Below, one piece after another: positions 10,930-23,200 of a stretch of DNA of 64,000 nt (the first letter of the stretch is position 1; each line of letters starts with the position of its first letter). The stretch covers positions 100,970-164,969 of the forward strand of contig SDUX01000071.1 of the NCBI GenBank assembly GCA_008729055.1, written 5' to 3'. Below the pieces are notes generated by a model, which was not told the DNA's origin, searched no databases, and saw nothing but the letters and a program-made list of their open reading frames with translations. The stretch is from Pyropia haitanensis (lineage: Eukaryota > Rhodophyta > Bangiophyceae > Bangiales > Bangiaceae). A program made the position numbers and the translations under genes.

Positions 10930-12773
10930 GGCAAAAAACCATTCCACAAAATTGACACGTGGACACCGGCGCTCCACAAAACACTCGTTGCATCCAACGG
11001 ACGCGCCAACGAACGGGTCGGCCAACCACCCCATGCACGACGGTGCGGGTGGAACCTCGGACGTCGAGCGGGCGGATGTATGGCTGGAATAAAGGATGTG
11101 AGCCAATTCGGCCGCCGGAGCGCGTGCTGCATTGCTGTACACGCGAAAGTGGGGCAAAAGTGGGCCAACAGTGGCAAAAGTGGGTGAGAAGCGCCTACCA
11201 CCCCATGCACGACCGTGGGGGTCGAACCTCGGACATGGAGCGGGCGGATCTATGGCTGGAATGAAGGATGCGCGCCAATTCGGCCGCCGGATCGTGTGCA
11301 GCATCGCTGTAGACGCAAAAGTGGGCAAAAGTGGGCAAAAGTGGGCAAAAGTGGGTAGGAAGTGGGCAAGAAGTGGGGCAAAAAGTGGGCAAACAGGGGG
11401 CCAAATTGGGACACAATTGGGCAATTGGGGGCAAGAACTTTCCAAAACTGCAAAGAAAATTGAGACGAAAGTCGCCAGAAAGTGGTCCAACAGTGGCCAC
11501 AAAGTGCGCCCCGCCACCCAAACTGTCCACTGCGCGTTCCGCCCGTCACACTGGCGTGGACGGTGTGAGGGCGGAACTTTTGTCGCCGACCGTCACACCT
11601 GGCTGTCGGGACCCCCACGTGGCAAAAACCATTCCACAAAATTGACACGTGGACACCGGCGCTCCACAAAACACTCGTTGCATCCAACGGACGCGCCAAC
11701 GAACGGGTCGGCCAACCACCCCATGCACGACGGTGCGGGTGGAACCTCGGACGTCGAGCGGGCGGATGTATGGCTGGAATAAAGGATGTGAGCCAATTCG
11801 GCCGCCGGAGCGCGTGCTGCATTGCTGTACACGCGAAAGTGGGCAAAAGTGGGCAACAGTGGGCAAAAGTGGGTGAGAAGCGGCCTACCACCCCATGCAC
11901 GACCGTGGGGGTCGAACCTCGGACATGGAGCGGGCGGATCTATGGCTGGAATGAAGGATGCGCGCCAATTCGGCCGCCGGATCGTGTGCAGCATCGCTGT
12001 AGACGCAAAAGTGGGCAAAAGTGGGCAAAAGTGGGCAAAAGTGGGTAGGAAGTGGGCAAGAAGTGGGCAAAAAGTGGGCAAAAGGGGGCCAAATTGGACA
12101 CAATTGGGCAATTGGGGGCAAGAACTTTCCAAAACTGCAAAGAAAATTGAGACGAAAGTCGCCAGAAAGTGGTCCAACAGTGGCCACAAAGTGCGCCCCG
12201 CCACCCAAACTGTCCACTGCGCGTTCCGCCCGTCACACTGGCGTGGACGGTGTGAGGGCGGAACTTTTGTCGCCGACCGTCACACCTGGCTGTCGGACCC
12301 CCACGTGGCAAAAACCATTCCACAAAATTGACACGTGGACACCGGCGCTCCACAAAACACTCGTTGCATCCAACGGACGCGCCAACGAACGGGTCGGCCA
12401 ACCACCCCATGCACGACGGTGCGGGTGGAACCTCGGACGTCGAGCGGGCGGATGTATGGCTGGAATAAAGGATGTGAGCCAATTCGGCCGCCGGAGCGCG
12501 TGCTGCATTGCTGTACACGCGAAAGTGGGCAAAAGTGGGCAACAGTGGGCAAAAGTGGGTGAGAAGCGGCCTACCACCCATGCACGACCGTGGGGTCGAA
12601 CCTCGGACATGGAGCGGGCGGATCTATGGCTGGAATGAAGGATGCGCGCCAATTCGGCCGCCGGATCGTGTGCAGCATCGCTGTAGACGCAAAAGTGGGC
12701 AAAAGTGGGCAAAAGTGGGCAAAAGTGGGTAGGAAGTGGGCAAGAAGTGGGCAAAAAGTGGGCAAACAGGGGG
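10930..12773. repeat. A units with many homopolymer indels
   Basis: Spacing of the phase marker changes from 689 to 690, 690 and 686. Single bases are gained or lost almost only in runs: six A in GGCAAAAAACC near 10935, GTGGGGCAAAAG near 11150, a lost G in AGAAGCGCC, GTGGGGC near 11375, CTGTCGGACC near 12294 and CCACCCATG near 12576. Diagnostic sites are all type A. The indel pattern looks more like consensus error next to a difficult join than slow divergence, since substitutions stay rare. Confidence 0.8.
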
Positions 12774-12873
12774 CCAAATTGGGACACAATTGGGCAATTG
12801 GGGGCAAGAACTTTCCAAAACTGCCCAAATTGGAACACAATTGGGCAATTGGGGCAAGAAGTTTCCAAACTGC
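12774..12873. repeat. 51-bp tandem duplication at the A/B subfamily boundary
   Basis: A segment starting CCAAATTGG and ending AAAACTGC is present twice. The left copy (12774-12824) has GGGACAC and AACTTTCC, both type A. The right copy (12825-12873, two single-base losses) has GGAACAC and AAGTTTCC, both type B. Upstream units are A, and the next tail markers downstream (TGGCGAAAAACC and GTGGAAACC near 13040-13080) are B. The boundary between two arrays is thus visible to the base. It may be a real crossover with a short overlap or an assembly join that failed to merge overlapping ends. Confidence 0.85.
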
Positions 12874-13979
12874 AAAGAAAATTGAGACGAAAGTCGCCAG
12901 AAAGTGGTCCAACAGTGGCCACAAAGTGCGCCCCGCCACCCAAACTGTCCACTGCGCGTTCCGCCCGTCACACTGGCGTGGACGGTGTGAGGGCGGAACT
13001 TTTGTCGCCGACCTCACACCTGGCTGTCGGACCCCCACGTGGCGAAAAACCATCCACAAAAATTGACACGTGGAAACCGGCGCTCCACAAAACACTCGTT
13101 GCATCCAACGGACGCGCCAACGAACGGGTCGGCCAACCACCCCATGCACGACGGTGCGGGTGAACCTCGGACGTCGAGCGGCGGATGTATGGCTGAGCCA
13201 ATTCGGCCGCCGGAGCGCGTGCTGCATTGCTGTACACGCGAAAGTGGGCAAAAGTGGGCAACAGTGGGCAAAAGTGGGTGAGAAACCACCCATGCACGAC
13301 CGTGGGGGTCGAACCTCGGACATGGAGCGGGCGGATCTATGGCTGGAATGAAGTATGCGCGCCAATTCGGCCGCCGGATGGTGTGCAGCATCGCTGTAGA
13401 CGCAAAAGTGGGCAAAAGTGGGCAAAAGTGGGCAAAAGTGGGTAGGAAGTGGGCAAGAAGTGGGCAAAAAGTGGGCAAACAGGGGGCCAAATTGGACACA
13501 ATTGGGCAATTGGGGGCAAGAAGTTTCCAAAACTGCAAAGAAAATTGAGGCGAAAGTCGCCAGAAAGTGGTCCAACAGTGGCCACAAAGTGCGCCCCGCC
13601 ACCCAAACTGTCCACTGCGCGTTCCGCCCGTCACACTGGCGTGGACGGTGTGAGGGCGGAACTTTTGTCGCCGACCGTCACACCTGGCTGTCGGGACCCC
13701 CACGTGGCGAAAACCATTCCACAAAATTGACACGTGGAAACCGGCGCTCCACAAAACACTCGTTGCATCCAACGGACGCGCCAACGAACGGTCGGCCAAC
13801 CACCCCATGCACGACGGTGCGGGTGGAACCTCGGACGTCGAGCGGGCGGATGTATGGCTGGAATAAAGGATGCGAGCCAATTCGGCCGCCGGAGCGCGTG
13901 CTGCATTGCTGTACACGCGAAAGTGGGCAAAAGTGGGCAACAGTGGGCAAAAGTGGGTGAGACGCGGCCTACCACCCCA
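12874..13979. repeat. A/B mosaic monomers
   Basis: These units mix subfamily states. Near 13261 the first G cluster has the A form (CAGTGGGCAAAAG) while s2 has the B forms GAAGTATGCGC and GATGGTGTGC. Near 13941 the A cluster is followed by B-type GAGACGCGG and then A-type CCTACC. Small deletions also occur: GGCTGAGCC near 13192 has lost the GGAATAAAGGATGC segment, and GAGAAACCACC near 13281 has lost the usual CGGCCT. The mosaics could be gene-conversion products or intermediates between A and B. Confidence 0.75.
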
Positions 13980-14261
13980 TGCACGACCCGAACCTCGGAC
14001 ATGGAGCGGGCGGATCTATGGCTGGGAAGGATGCGCGCCAATTCGGCCGCCGGGTGTGCAGCATCGCTGTCGGACGGGCGGAGTCTAGTGGAAAAAGGAT
14101 GTAGGAAGTGGCATTGGGCAAAAGTGGGCCGGCCGGCGGGTGTGCAGCATCGCTGTAGACGCAAAACCAAAAAGTGGGAAAGTGCAAAAGTGCTGTAGGA
14201 AGTGGGCAAGAAGTGGGCAAAAAGTGTGGGCAAACAGGGGGAAAAGTGGGCAAACAGGGGG
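13980..14261. repeat. Rearranged monomer segment
   Basis: Monomer spacing across this part is 775 instead of 689. s2 is shortened (CACGACCCGAACC, GGCTGGGAAGG, GCCGGGTGTGC). The GTGTGCAGCATCGCTG element then appears twice, around 14055 and 14140, with an odd stretch between them (near 14080-14130: CGGACGGGCGGAGTCTAGTGG and a GGCCGGCCGG palindrome). The GTGGGCAAACAGGGGG element is also doubled, at about 14226-14261. All pieces except the short middle stretch are recognisable as unit fragments. Confidence 0.7.
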
Positions 14262-17200
14262 CCAAATTGGACACAATTGGGCAATTGGGGGCAAGAAGTT
14301 TCCAAAACTGCAAAGAAAATTGAGGCGAAAGTCGCCAGAAAGTGGTCCAACAGTGGCCACAAAGTGCGCCCCGCCACCCAAACTGTCCACTGCGCGTTCC
14401 GCCCGTCACACTGGCGTGGACGGTGTGAGGGCGGAACTTTTGTCGCCGACCGTCACACCTGGCTGTCGGGACCCCCACGTGGCGAAAACCATTCCACAAA
14501 ATTGACACGTGGAAACCGGCGCTCCACAAAACACTCGTTGCATCCAACGGACGCGCCAACGAACGGGTCGGCCAACCACCCCATGCACGACGGTGCGGGT
14601 GGAACCTCGGACGTCGAGCGGGCGGATGTATGGCTGGAATAAAGGATGCGAGCCAATTCGGCCGCCGGAGCGCGTGCTGCATTGCTGTACACGCGAAAGT
14701 GGGCAAAAGTGGGCAACAGTGGCCAAAAGTGGGTGAGACGCGGTCAACCACCCCATGCACGACCGTGGGGGTCGAACCTCGGACATGGAGCGGGCGGATC
14801 TATGGCTGGAATGAAGTATGCGCGCCAATTCGGCCGCCGGATGGTGTGCAGCATCGCTGTAGACGCAAAAGTGGGCAAAAGTGGGCAAAAGTGGGCAAAA
14901 GTGGGTAGGAAGTGGGCAAGAAGTGGGCAAAAAGTGGGCAAACAGGGGGCCAAATTGGAACACAATTGGGCAATTGGGGGCAAGAAGTTTCCAAAACTGC
15001 AAAGAAAATTGAGACGAAAGTCGCCAGAAAGTGGTCCAACAGTGGCCACAAAGTGCGCCCCGCCACCCAAACTGTCCACTGCGCGTTCCGCCCGTCACAC
15101 TGGCGTGGACGGTGTGAGGGCGGAACTTTTGTCGCCGACCGTCACACCTGGCTGTCGGGACCCCCACGTGGCGAAAACCATTCCACAAAATTGACACGTG
15201 GAAACCGGCGCTCCACAAAACACTCGTTGCATCCAACGGACGCGCCAACGAACGGGTCGGCCAACCACCCCATGCACGACGGTGCGGGTGGAACCTCGGA
15301 CGTCGAGCGGGCGGATGTATGGCTGGAATAAAGGATGCGAGCCAATTCGGCCGCCGGAGCGCGTGCTGCATTGCTGTACACGCGAAAGTGGGCAAAAGTG
15401 GGCAACAGTGGCCAAAAGTGGGTGAGACGCGGTCAACCACCCCATGCACGACCGTGGGGGTCGAACCTCGGACATGGAGCGGGCGGATCTATGGCTGGAA
15501 TGAAGTATGCGCGCCAATTCGGCCGCCGGATGGTGTGCAGCATCGCTGTAGACGCAAAAGTGGGCAAAAGTGGGCAAAAGTGGGCAAAAGTGGGTAGGAA
15601 GTGGGCAAGAAGTGGGCAAAAAGTGGGCAAACAGGGGGCCAAATTGGAACACAATTGGGCAATTGGGGGCAAGAAGTTTCCAAAACTGCAAAGAAAATTG
15701 AGGCGAAAGTCGCCAGAAAGTGGTCCAACAGTGGCCACAAAGTGCGCCCCGCCACCCAAACTGTCCACTGCGCGTTCCGCCCGTCACACTGGCGTGGACG
15801 GTGTGAGGGCGGAACTTTTGTCGCCGACCGTCACACCTGGCTGTCGGGACCCCCACGTGGCGAAAACCATTCCACAAAATTGACACGTGGAAACCGGCGC
15901 TCCACAAAACACTCGTTGCATCCAACGGACGCGCCAACGAACGGGTCGGCCAACCACCCCATGCACGACGGTGCGGGTGGAACCTCGGACGTCGAGCGGG
16001 CGGATGTATGGCTGGAATAAAGGATGCGAGCCAATTCGGCCGCCGGAGCGCGTGCTGCATTGCTGTACACGCGAAAGTGGGCAAAAGTGGGCAACAGTGG
16101 CCAAAAGTGGGTGAGACGCGGTCAACCACCCCATGCACGACCGTGGGGGTCGAACCTCGGACATGGAGCGGGCGGATCTATGGCTGGAATGAAGTATGCG
16201 CGCCAATTCGGCCGCCGGATGGTGTGCAGCATCGCTGTAGACGCAAAAGTGGGCAAAAGTGGGCAAAAGTGGGCAAAAGTGGGTAGGAAGTGGGCAAGAA
16301 GTGGGCAAAAAGTGGGCAAACAGGGGGCCAAATTGGAACACAATTGGGCAATTGGGGGCAAGAAGTTTCCAAAACTGCAAAGAAAATTGAGGCGAAAGTC
16401 GCCAGAAAGTGGTCCAACAGTGGCCACAAAGTGCGCCCCGCCACCCAAACTGTCCACTGCGCGTTCCGCCCGTCACACTGGCGTGGACGGTGTGAGGGCG
16501 GAACTTTTGTCGCCGACCGTCACACCTGGCTGTCGGGACCCCCACGTGGCGAAAACCATTCCACAAAATTGACACGTGGAAACCGGCGCTCCACAAAACA
16601 CTCGTTGCATCCAACGGACGCGCCAACGAACGGGTCGGCCAACCACCCCATGCACGACGGTGCGGGTGGAACCTCGGACGTCGAGCGGGCGGATGTATGG
16701 CTGGAATAAAGGATGCGAGCCAATTCGGCCGCCGGAGCGCGTGCTGCATTGCTGTACACGCGAAAGTGGGCAAAAGTGGGCAACAGTGGCCAAAAGTGGG
16801 TGAGACGCGGTCAACCACCCCATGCACGACCGTGGGGGTCGAACCTCGGACATGGAGCGGGCGGATCTATGGCTGGAATGAAGTATGCGCGCCAATTCGG
16901 CCGCCGGATGGTGTGCAGCATCGCTGTAGACGCAAAAGTGGGCAAAAGTGGGCAAAAGTGGGCAAAAGTGGGTAGGAAGTGGGCAAGAAGTGGGCAAAAA
17001 GTGGGCAAACAGGGGGCCAAATTGGAACACAATTGGGCAATTGGGGGCAAGAAGTTTCCAAAACTGCAAAGAAAATTGAGGCGAAAGTCGCCAGAAAGTG
17101 GTCCAACAGTGGCCACAAAGTGCGCCCCGCCACCCAAACTGTCCACTGCGCGTTCCGCCCGTCACACTGGCGTGGACGGTGTGAGGGCGGAACTTTTGTC

Positions 17201-20200
17201 GCCGACCGTCACACCTGGCTGTCGGGACCCCCACGTGGCGAAAACCATTCCACAAAATTGACACGTGGAAACCGGCGCTCCACAAAACACTCGTTGCATC
17301 CAACGGACGCGCCAACGAACGGGTCGGCCAACCACCCCATGCACGACGGTGCGGGTGGAACCTCGGACGTCGAGCGGGCGGATGTATGGCTGGAATAAAG
17401 GATGCGAGCCAATTCGGCCGCCGGAGCGCGTGCTGCATTGCTGTACACGCGAAAGTGGGCAAAAGTGGGCAACAGTGGCCAAAAGTGGGTGAGACGCGGT
17501 CAACCACCCCATGCACGACCGTGGGGGTCGAACCTCGGACATGGAGCGGGCGGATCTATGGCTGGAATGAAGTATGCGCGCCAATTCGGCCGCCGGATGG
17601 TGTGCAGCATCGCTGTAGACGCAAAAGTGGGCAAAAGTGGGCAAAAGTGGGCAAAAGTGGGTAGGAAGTGGGCAAGAAGTGGGCAAAAAGTGGGCAAACA
17701 GGGGGCCAAATTGGAACACAATTGGGCAATTGGGGGCAAGAAGTTTCCAAAACTGCAAAGAAAATTGAGGCGAAAGTCGCCAGAAAGTGGTCCAACAGTG
17801 GCCACAAAGTGCGCCCCGCCACCCAAACTGTCCACTGCGCGTTCCGCCCGTCACACTGGCGTGGACGGTGTGAGGGCGGAACTTTTGTCGCCGACCGTCA
17901 CACCTGGCTGTCGGGACCCCCACGTGGCGAAAACCATTCCACAAAATTGACACGTGGAAACCGGCGCTCCACAAAACACTCGTTGCATCCAACGGACGCG
18001 CCAACGAACGGGTCGGCCAACCACCCCATGCACGACGGTGCGGGTGGAACCTCGGACGTCGAGCGGGCGGATGTATGGCTGGAATAAAGGATGCGAGCCA
18101 ATTCGGCCGCCGGAGCGCGTGCTGCATTGCTGTACACGCGAAAGTGGGCAAAAGTGGGCAACAGTGGCCAAAAGTGGGTGAGACGCGGTCAACCACCCCA
18201 TGCACGACCGTGGGGGTCGAACCTCGGACATGGAGCGGGCGGATCTATGGCTGGAATGAAGTATGCGCGCCAATTCGGCCGCCGGATGGTGTGCAGCATC
18301 GCTGTAGACGCAAAAGTGGGCAAAAGTGGGCAAAAGTGGGCAAAAGTGGGTAGGAAGTGGGCAAGAAGTGGGCAAAAAGTGGGCAAACAGGGGGCCAAAT
18401 TGGAACACAATTGGGCAATTGGGGGCAAGAAGTTTCCAAAACTGCAAAGAAAATTGAGGCGAAAGTCGCCAGAAAGTGGTCCAACAGTGGCCACAAAGTG
18501 CGCCCCGCCACCCAAACTGTCCACTGCGCGTTCCGCCCGTCACACTGGCGTGGACGGTGTGAGGGCGGAACTTTTGTCGCCGACCGTCACACCTGGCTGT
18601 CGGGACCCCCACGTGGCGAAAACCATTCCACAAAATTGACACGTGGAAACCGGCGCTCCACAAAACACTCGTTGCATCCAACGGACGCGCCAACGAACGG
18701 GTCGGCCAACCACCCCATGCACGACGGTGCGGGTGGAACCTCGGACGTCGAGCGGGCGGATGTATGGCTGGAATAAAGGATGCGAGCCAATTCGGCCGCC
18801 GGAGCGCGTGCTGCATTGCTGTACACGCGAAAGTGGGCAAAAGTGGGCAACAGTGGCCAAAAGTGGGTGAGACGCGGTCAACCACCCCATGCACGACCGT
18901 GGGGGTCGAACCTCGGACATGGAGCGGGCGGATCTATGGCTGGAATGAAGTATGCGCGCCAATTCGGCCGCCGGATGGTGTGCAGCATCGCTGTAGACGC
19001 AAAAGTGGGCAAAAGTGGGCAAAAGTGGGCAAAAGTGGGTAGGAAGTGGGCAAGAAGTGGGCAAAAAGTGGGCAAACAGGGGGCCAAATTGGAACACAAT
19101 TGGGCAATTGGGGGCAAGAAGTTTCCAAAACTGCAAAGAAAATTGAGGCGAAAGTCGCCAGAAAGTGGTCCAACAGTGGCCACAAAGTGCGCCCCGCCAC
19201 CCAAACTGTCCACTGCGCGTTCCGCCCGTCACACTGGCGTGGACGGTGTGAGGGCGGAACTTTTGTCGCCGACCGTCACACCTGGCTGTCGGGACCCCCA
19301 CGTGGCGAAAACCATTCCACAAAATTGACACGTGGAAACCGGCGCTCCACAAAACACTCGTTGCATCCAACGGACGCGCCAACGAACGGGTCGGCCAACC
19401 ACCCCATGCACGACGGTGCGGGTGGAACCTCGGACGTCGAGCGGGCGGATGTATGGCTGGAATAAAGGATGCGAGCCAATTCGGCCGCCGGAGCGCGTGC
19501 TGCATTGCTGTACACGCGAAAGTGGGCAAAAGTGGGCAACAGTGGCCAAAAGTGGGTGAGACGCGGTCAACCACCCCATGCACGACCGTGGGGGTCGAAC
19601 CTCGGACATGGAGCGGGCGGATCTATGGCTGGAATGAAGTATGCGCGCCAATTCGGCCGCCGGATGGTGTGCAGCATCGCTGTAGACGCAAAAGTGGGCA
19701 AAAGTGGGCAAAAGTGGGCAAAAGTGGGTAGGAAGTGGGCAAGAAGTGGGCAAAAAGTGGGCAAACAGGGGGCCAAATTGGAACACAATTGGGCAATTGG
19801 GGGCAAGAAGTTTCCAAAACTGCAAAGAAAATTGAGGCGAAAGTCGCCAGAAAGTGGTCCAACAGTGGCCACAAAGTGCGCCCCGCCACCCAAACTGTCC
19901 ACTGCGCGTTCCGCCCGTCACACTGGCGTGGACGGTGTGAGGGCGGAACTTTTGTCGCCGACCGTCACACCTGGCTGTCGGGACCCCCACGTGGCGAAAA
20001 CCATTCCACAAAATTGACACGTGGAAACCGGCGCTCCACAAAACACTCGTTGCATCCAACGGACGCGCCAACGAACGGGTCGGCCAACCACCCCATGCAC
20101 GACGGTGCGGGTGGAACCTCGGACGTCGAGCGGGCGGATGTATGGCTGGAATAAAGGATGCGAGCCAATTCGGCCGCCGGAGCGCGTGCTGCATTGCTGT

Positions 20201-23200
20201 ACACGCGAAAGTGGGCAAAAGTGGGCAACAGTGGCCAAAAGTGGGTGAGACGCGGTCAACCACCCCATGCACGACCGTGGGGGTCGAACCTCGGACATGG
20301 AGCGGGCGGATCTATGGCTGGAATGAAGTATGCGCGCCAATTCGGCCGCCGGATGGTGTGCAGCATCGCTGTAGACGCAAAAGTGGGCAAAAGTGGGCAA
20401 AAGTGGGCAAAAGTGGGTAGGAAGTGGGCAAGAAGTGGGCAAAAAGTGGGCAAACAGGGGGCCAAATTGGAACACAATTGGGCAATTGGGGGCAAGAAGT
20501 TTCCAAAACTGCAAAGAAAATTGAGACGAAAGTCGCCAGAAAGTGGTCCAACAGTGGCCACAAAGTGCGCCCCGCCACCCAAACTGTCCACTGCGCGTTC
20601 CGCCCGTCACACTGGCGTGGACGGTGTGAGGGCGGAACTTTTGTCGCCGACCGTCACACCTGGCTGTCGGGACCCCCACGTGGCGAAAACCATTCCACAA
20701 AATTGACACGTGGAAACCGGCGCTCCACAAAACACTCGTTGCATCCAACGGACGCGCCAACGAACGGGTCGGCCAACCACCCCATGCACGACGGTGCGGG
20801 TGGAACCTCGGACGTCGAGCGGGCGGATGTATGGCTGGAATAAAGGATGCGAGCCAATTCGGCCGCCGGAGCGCGTGCTGCATTGCTGTACACGCGAAAG
20901 TGGGCAAAAGTGGGCAACAGTGGCCAAAAGTGGGTGAGACGCGGTCAACCACCCCATGCACGACCGTGGGGGTCGAACCTCGGACATGGAGCGGGCGGAT
21001 CTATGGCTGGAATGAAGTATGCGCGCCAATTCGGCCGCCGGATGGTGTGCAGCATCGCTGTAGACGCAAAAGTGGGCAAAAGTGGGCAAAAGTGGGCAAA
21101 AGTGGGTAGGAAGTGGGCAAGAAGTGGGCAAAAAGTGGGCAAACAGGGGGCCAAATTGGAACACAATTGGGCAATTGGGGGCAAGAAGTTTCCAAAACTG
21201 CAAAGAAAATTGAGGCGAAAGTCGCCAGAAAGTGGTCCAACAGTGGCCACAAAGTGCGCCCCGCCACCCAAACTGTCCACTGCGCGTTCCGCCCGTCACA
21301 CTGGCGTGGACGGTGTGAGGGCGGAACTTTTGTCGCCGACCGTCACACCTGGCTGTCGGGACCCCCACGTGGCGAAAACCATTCCACAAAATTGACACGT
21401 GGAAACCGGCGCTCCACAAAACACTCGTTGCATCCAACGGACGCGCCAACGAACGGGTCGGCCAACCACCCCATGCACGACGGTGCGGGTGGAACCTCGG
21501 ACGTCGAGCGGGCGGATGTATGGCTGGAATAAAGGATGCGAGCCAATTCGGCCGCCGGAGCGCGTGCTGCATTGCTGTACACGCGAAAGTGGGCAAAAGT
21601 GGGCAACAGTGGCCAAAAGTGGGTGAGACGCGGTCAACCACCCCATGCACGACCGTGGGGGTCGAACCTCGGACATGGAGCGGGCGGATCTATGGCTGGA
21701 ATGAAGTATGCGCGCCAATTCGGCCGCCGGATGGTGTGCAGCATCGCTGTAGACGCAAAAGTGGGCAAAAGTGGGCAAAAGTGGGCAAAAGTGGGTAGGA
21801 AGTGGGCAAGAAGTGGGCAAAAAGTGGGCAAACAGGGGGCCAAATTGGAACACAATTGGGCAATTGGGGGCAAGAAGTTTCCAAAACTGCAAAGAAAATT
21901 GAGGCGAAAGTCGCCAGAAAGTGGTCCAACAGTGGCCACAAAGTGCGCCCCGCCACCCAAACTGTCCACTGCGCGTTCCGCCCGTCACACTGGCGTGGAC
22001 GGTGTGAGGGCGGAACTTTTGTCGCCGACCGTCACACCTGGCTGTCGGGACCCCCACGTGGCGAAAACCATTCCACAAAATTGACACGTGGAAACCGGCG
22101 CTCCACAAAACACTCGTTGCATCCAACGGACGCGCCAACGAACGGGTCGGCCAACCACCCCATGCACGACGGTGCGGGTGGAACCTCGGACGTCGAGCGG
22201 GCGGATGTATGGCTGGAATAAAGGATGCGAGCCAATTCGGCCGCCGGAGCGCGTGCTGCATTGCTGTACACGCGAAAGTGGGCAAAAGTGGGCAACAGTG
22301 GCCAAAAGTGGGTGAGACGCGGTCAACCACCCCATGCACGACCGTGGGGGTCGAACCTCGGACATGGAGCGGGCGGATCTATGGCTGGAATGAAGTATGC
22401 GCGCCAATTCGGCCGCCGGATGGTGTGCAGCATCGCTGTAGACGCAAAAGTGGGCAAAAGTGGGCAAAAGTGGGCAAAAGTGGGTAGGAAGTGGGCAAGA
22501 AGTGGGCAAAAAGTGGGCAAACAGGGGGCCAAATTGGAACACAATTGGGCAATTGGGGGCAAGAAGTTTCCAAAACTGCAAAGAAAATTGAGACGAAAGT
22601 CGCCAGAAAGTGGTCCAACAGTGGCCACAAAGTGCGCCCCGCCACCCAAACTGTCCACTGCGCGTTCCGCCCGTCACACTGGCGTGGACGGTGTGAGGGC
22701 GGAACTTTTGTCGCCGACCGTCACACCTGGCTGTCGGGACCCCCACGTGGCGAAAACCATTCCACAAAATTGACACGTGGAAACCGGCGCTCCACAAAAC
22801 ACTCGTTGCATCCAACGGACGCGCCAACGAACGGGTCGGCCAACCACCCCATGCACGACGGTGCGGGTGGAACCTCGGACGTCGAGCGGGCGGATGTATG
22901 GCTGGAATAAAGGATGCGAGCCAATTCGGCCGCCGGAGCGCGTGCTGCATTGCTGTACACGCGAAAGTGGGCAAAAGTGGGCAACAGTGGCCAAAAGTGG
23001 GTGAGACGCGGTCAACCACCCCATGCACGACCGTGGGGGTCGAACCTCGGACATGGAGCGGGCGGATCTATGGCTGGAATGAAGTATGCGCGCCAATTCG
23101 GCCGCCGGATGGTGTGCAGCATCGCTGTAGACGCAAAAGTGGGCAAAAGTGGGCAAAAGTGGGCAAAAGTGGGTAGGAAGTGGGCAAGAAGTGGGCAAAA

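Larger units (their letters stand above)
1..12824. repeat. Subfamily A block of the satellite
   Basis: Units here share fixed states that differ from the B units to the right: GATGTGAGCC in s1, CAGTGGGCAAAAG in the first G cluster, GAGAAGCGGCCTACC after it, GAAGGATGCGC and GATCGTGTGC in s2, CAAGAACTTTCC, TGGCAAAAACC and GTGGACACC in the tail. From 1 to about 10930 the units are exactly 689 bp. The only private substitutions I noted are at 1194, 1760, 5313 and 5321, plus one recurrent three-base variant in the tail (GACGTG or GAGACG). This implies recent amplification or strong homogenisation. From about 10930 to 12773 single-base indels in homopolymer runs become frequent. Confidence 0.93.

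Noticed and set aside
14406..15449. Long minus-strand open frame (347 codons) that recurs every 689 bp in the B block, and shorter ones on both strands in A
   Set aside because: Copies overlap each other. 689 is not a multiple of 3, so the frame changes at each unit. The peptide is a translated decamer repeat plus low-complexity sequence with no domain I recognise. Indels in neighbouring units break it freely. The minus strand is A-poor, so stops are rare. One chance frame amplified by the array explains all copies.
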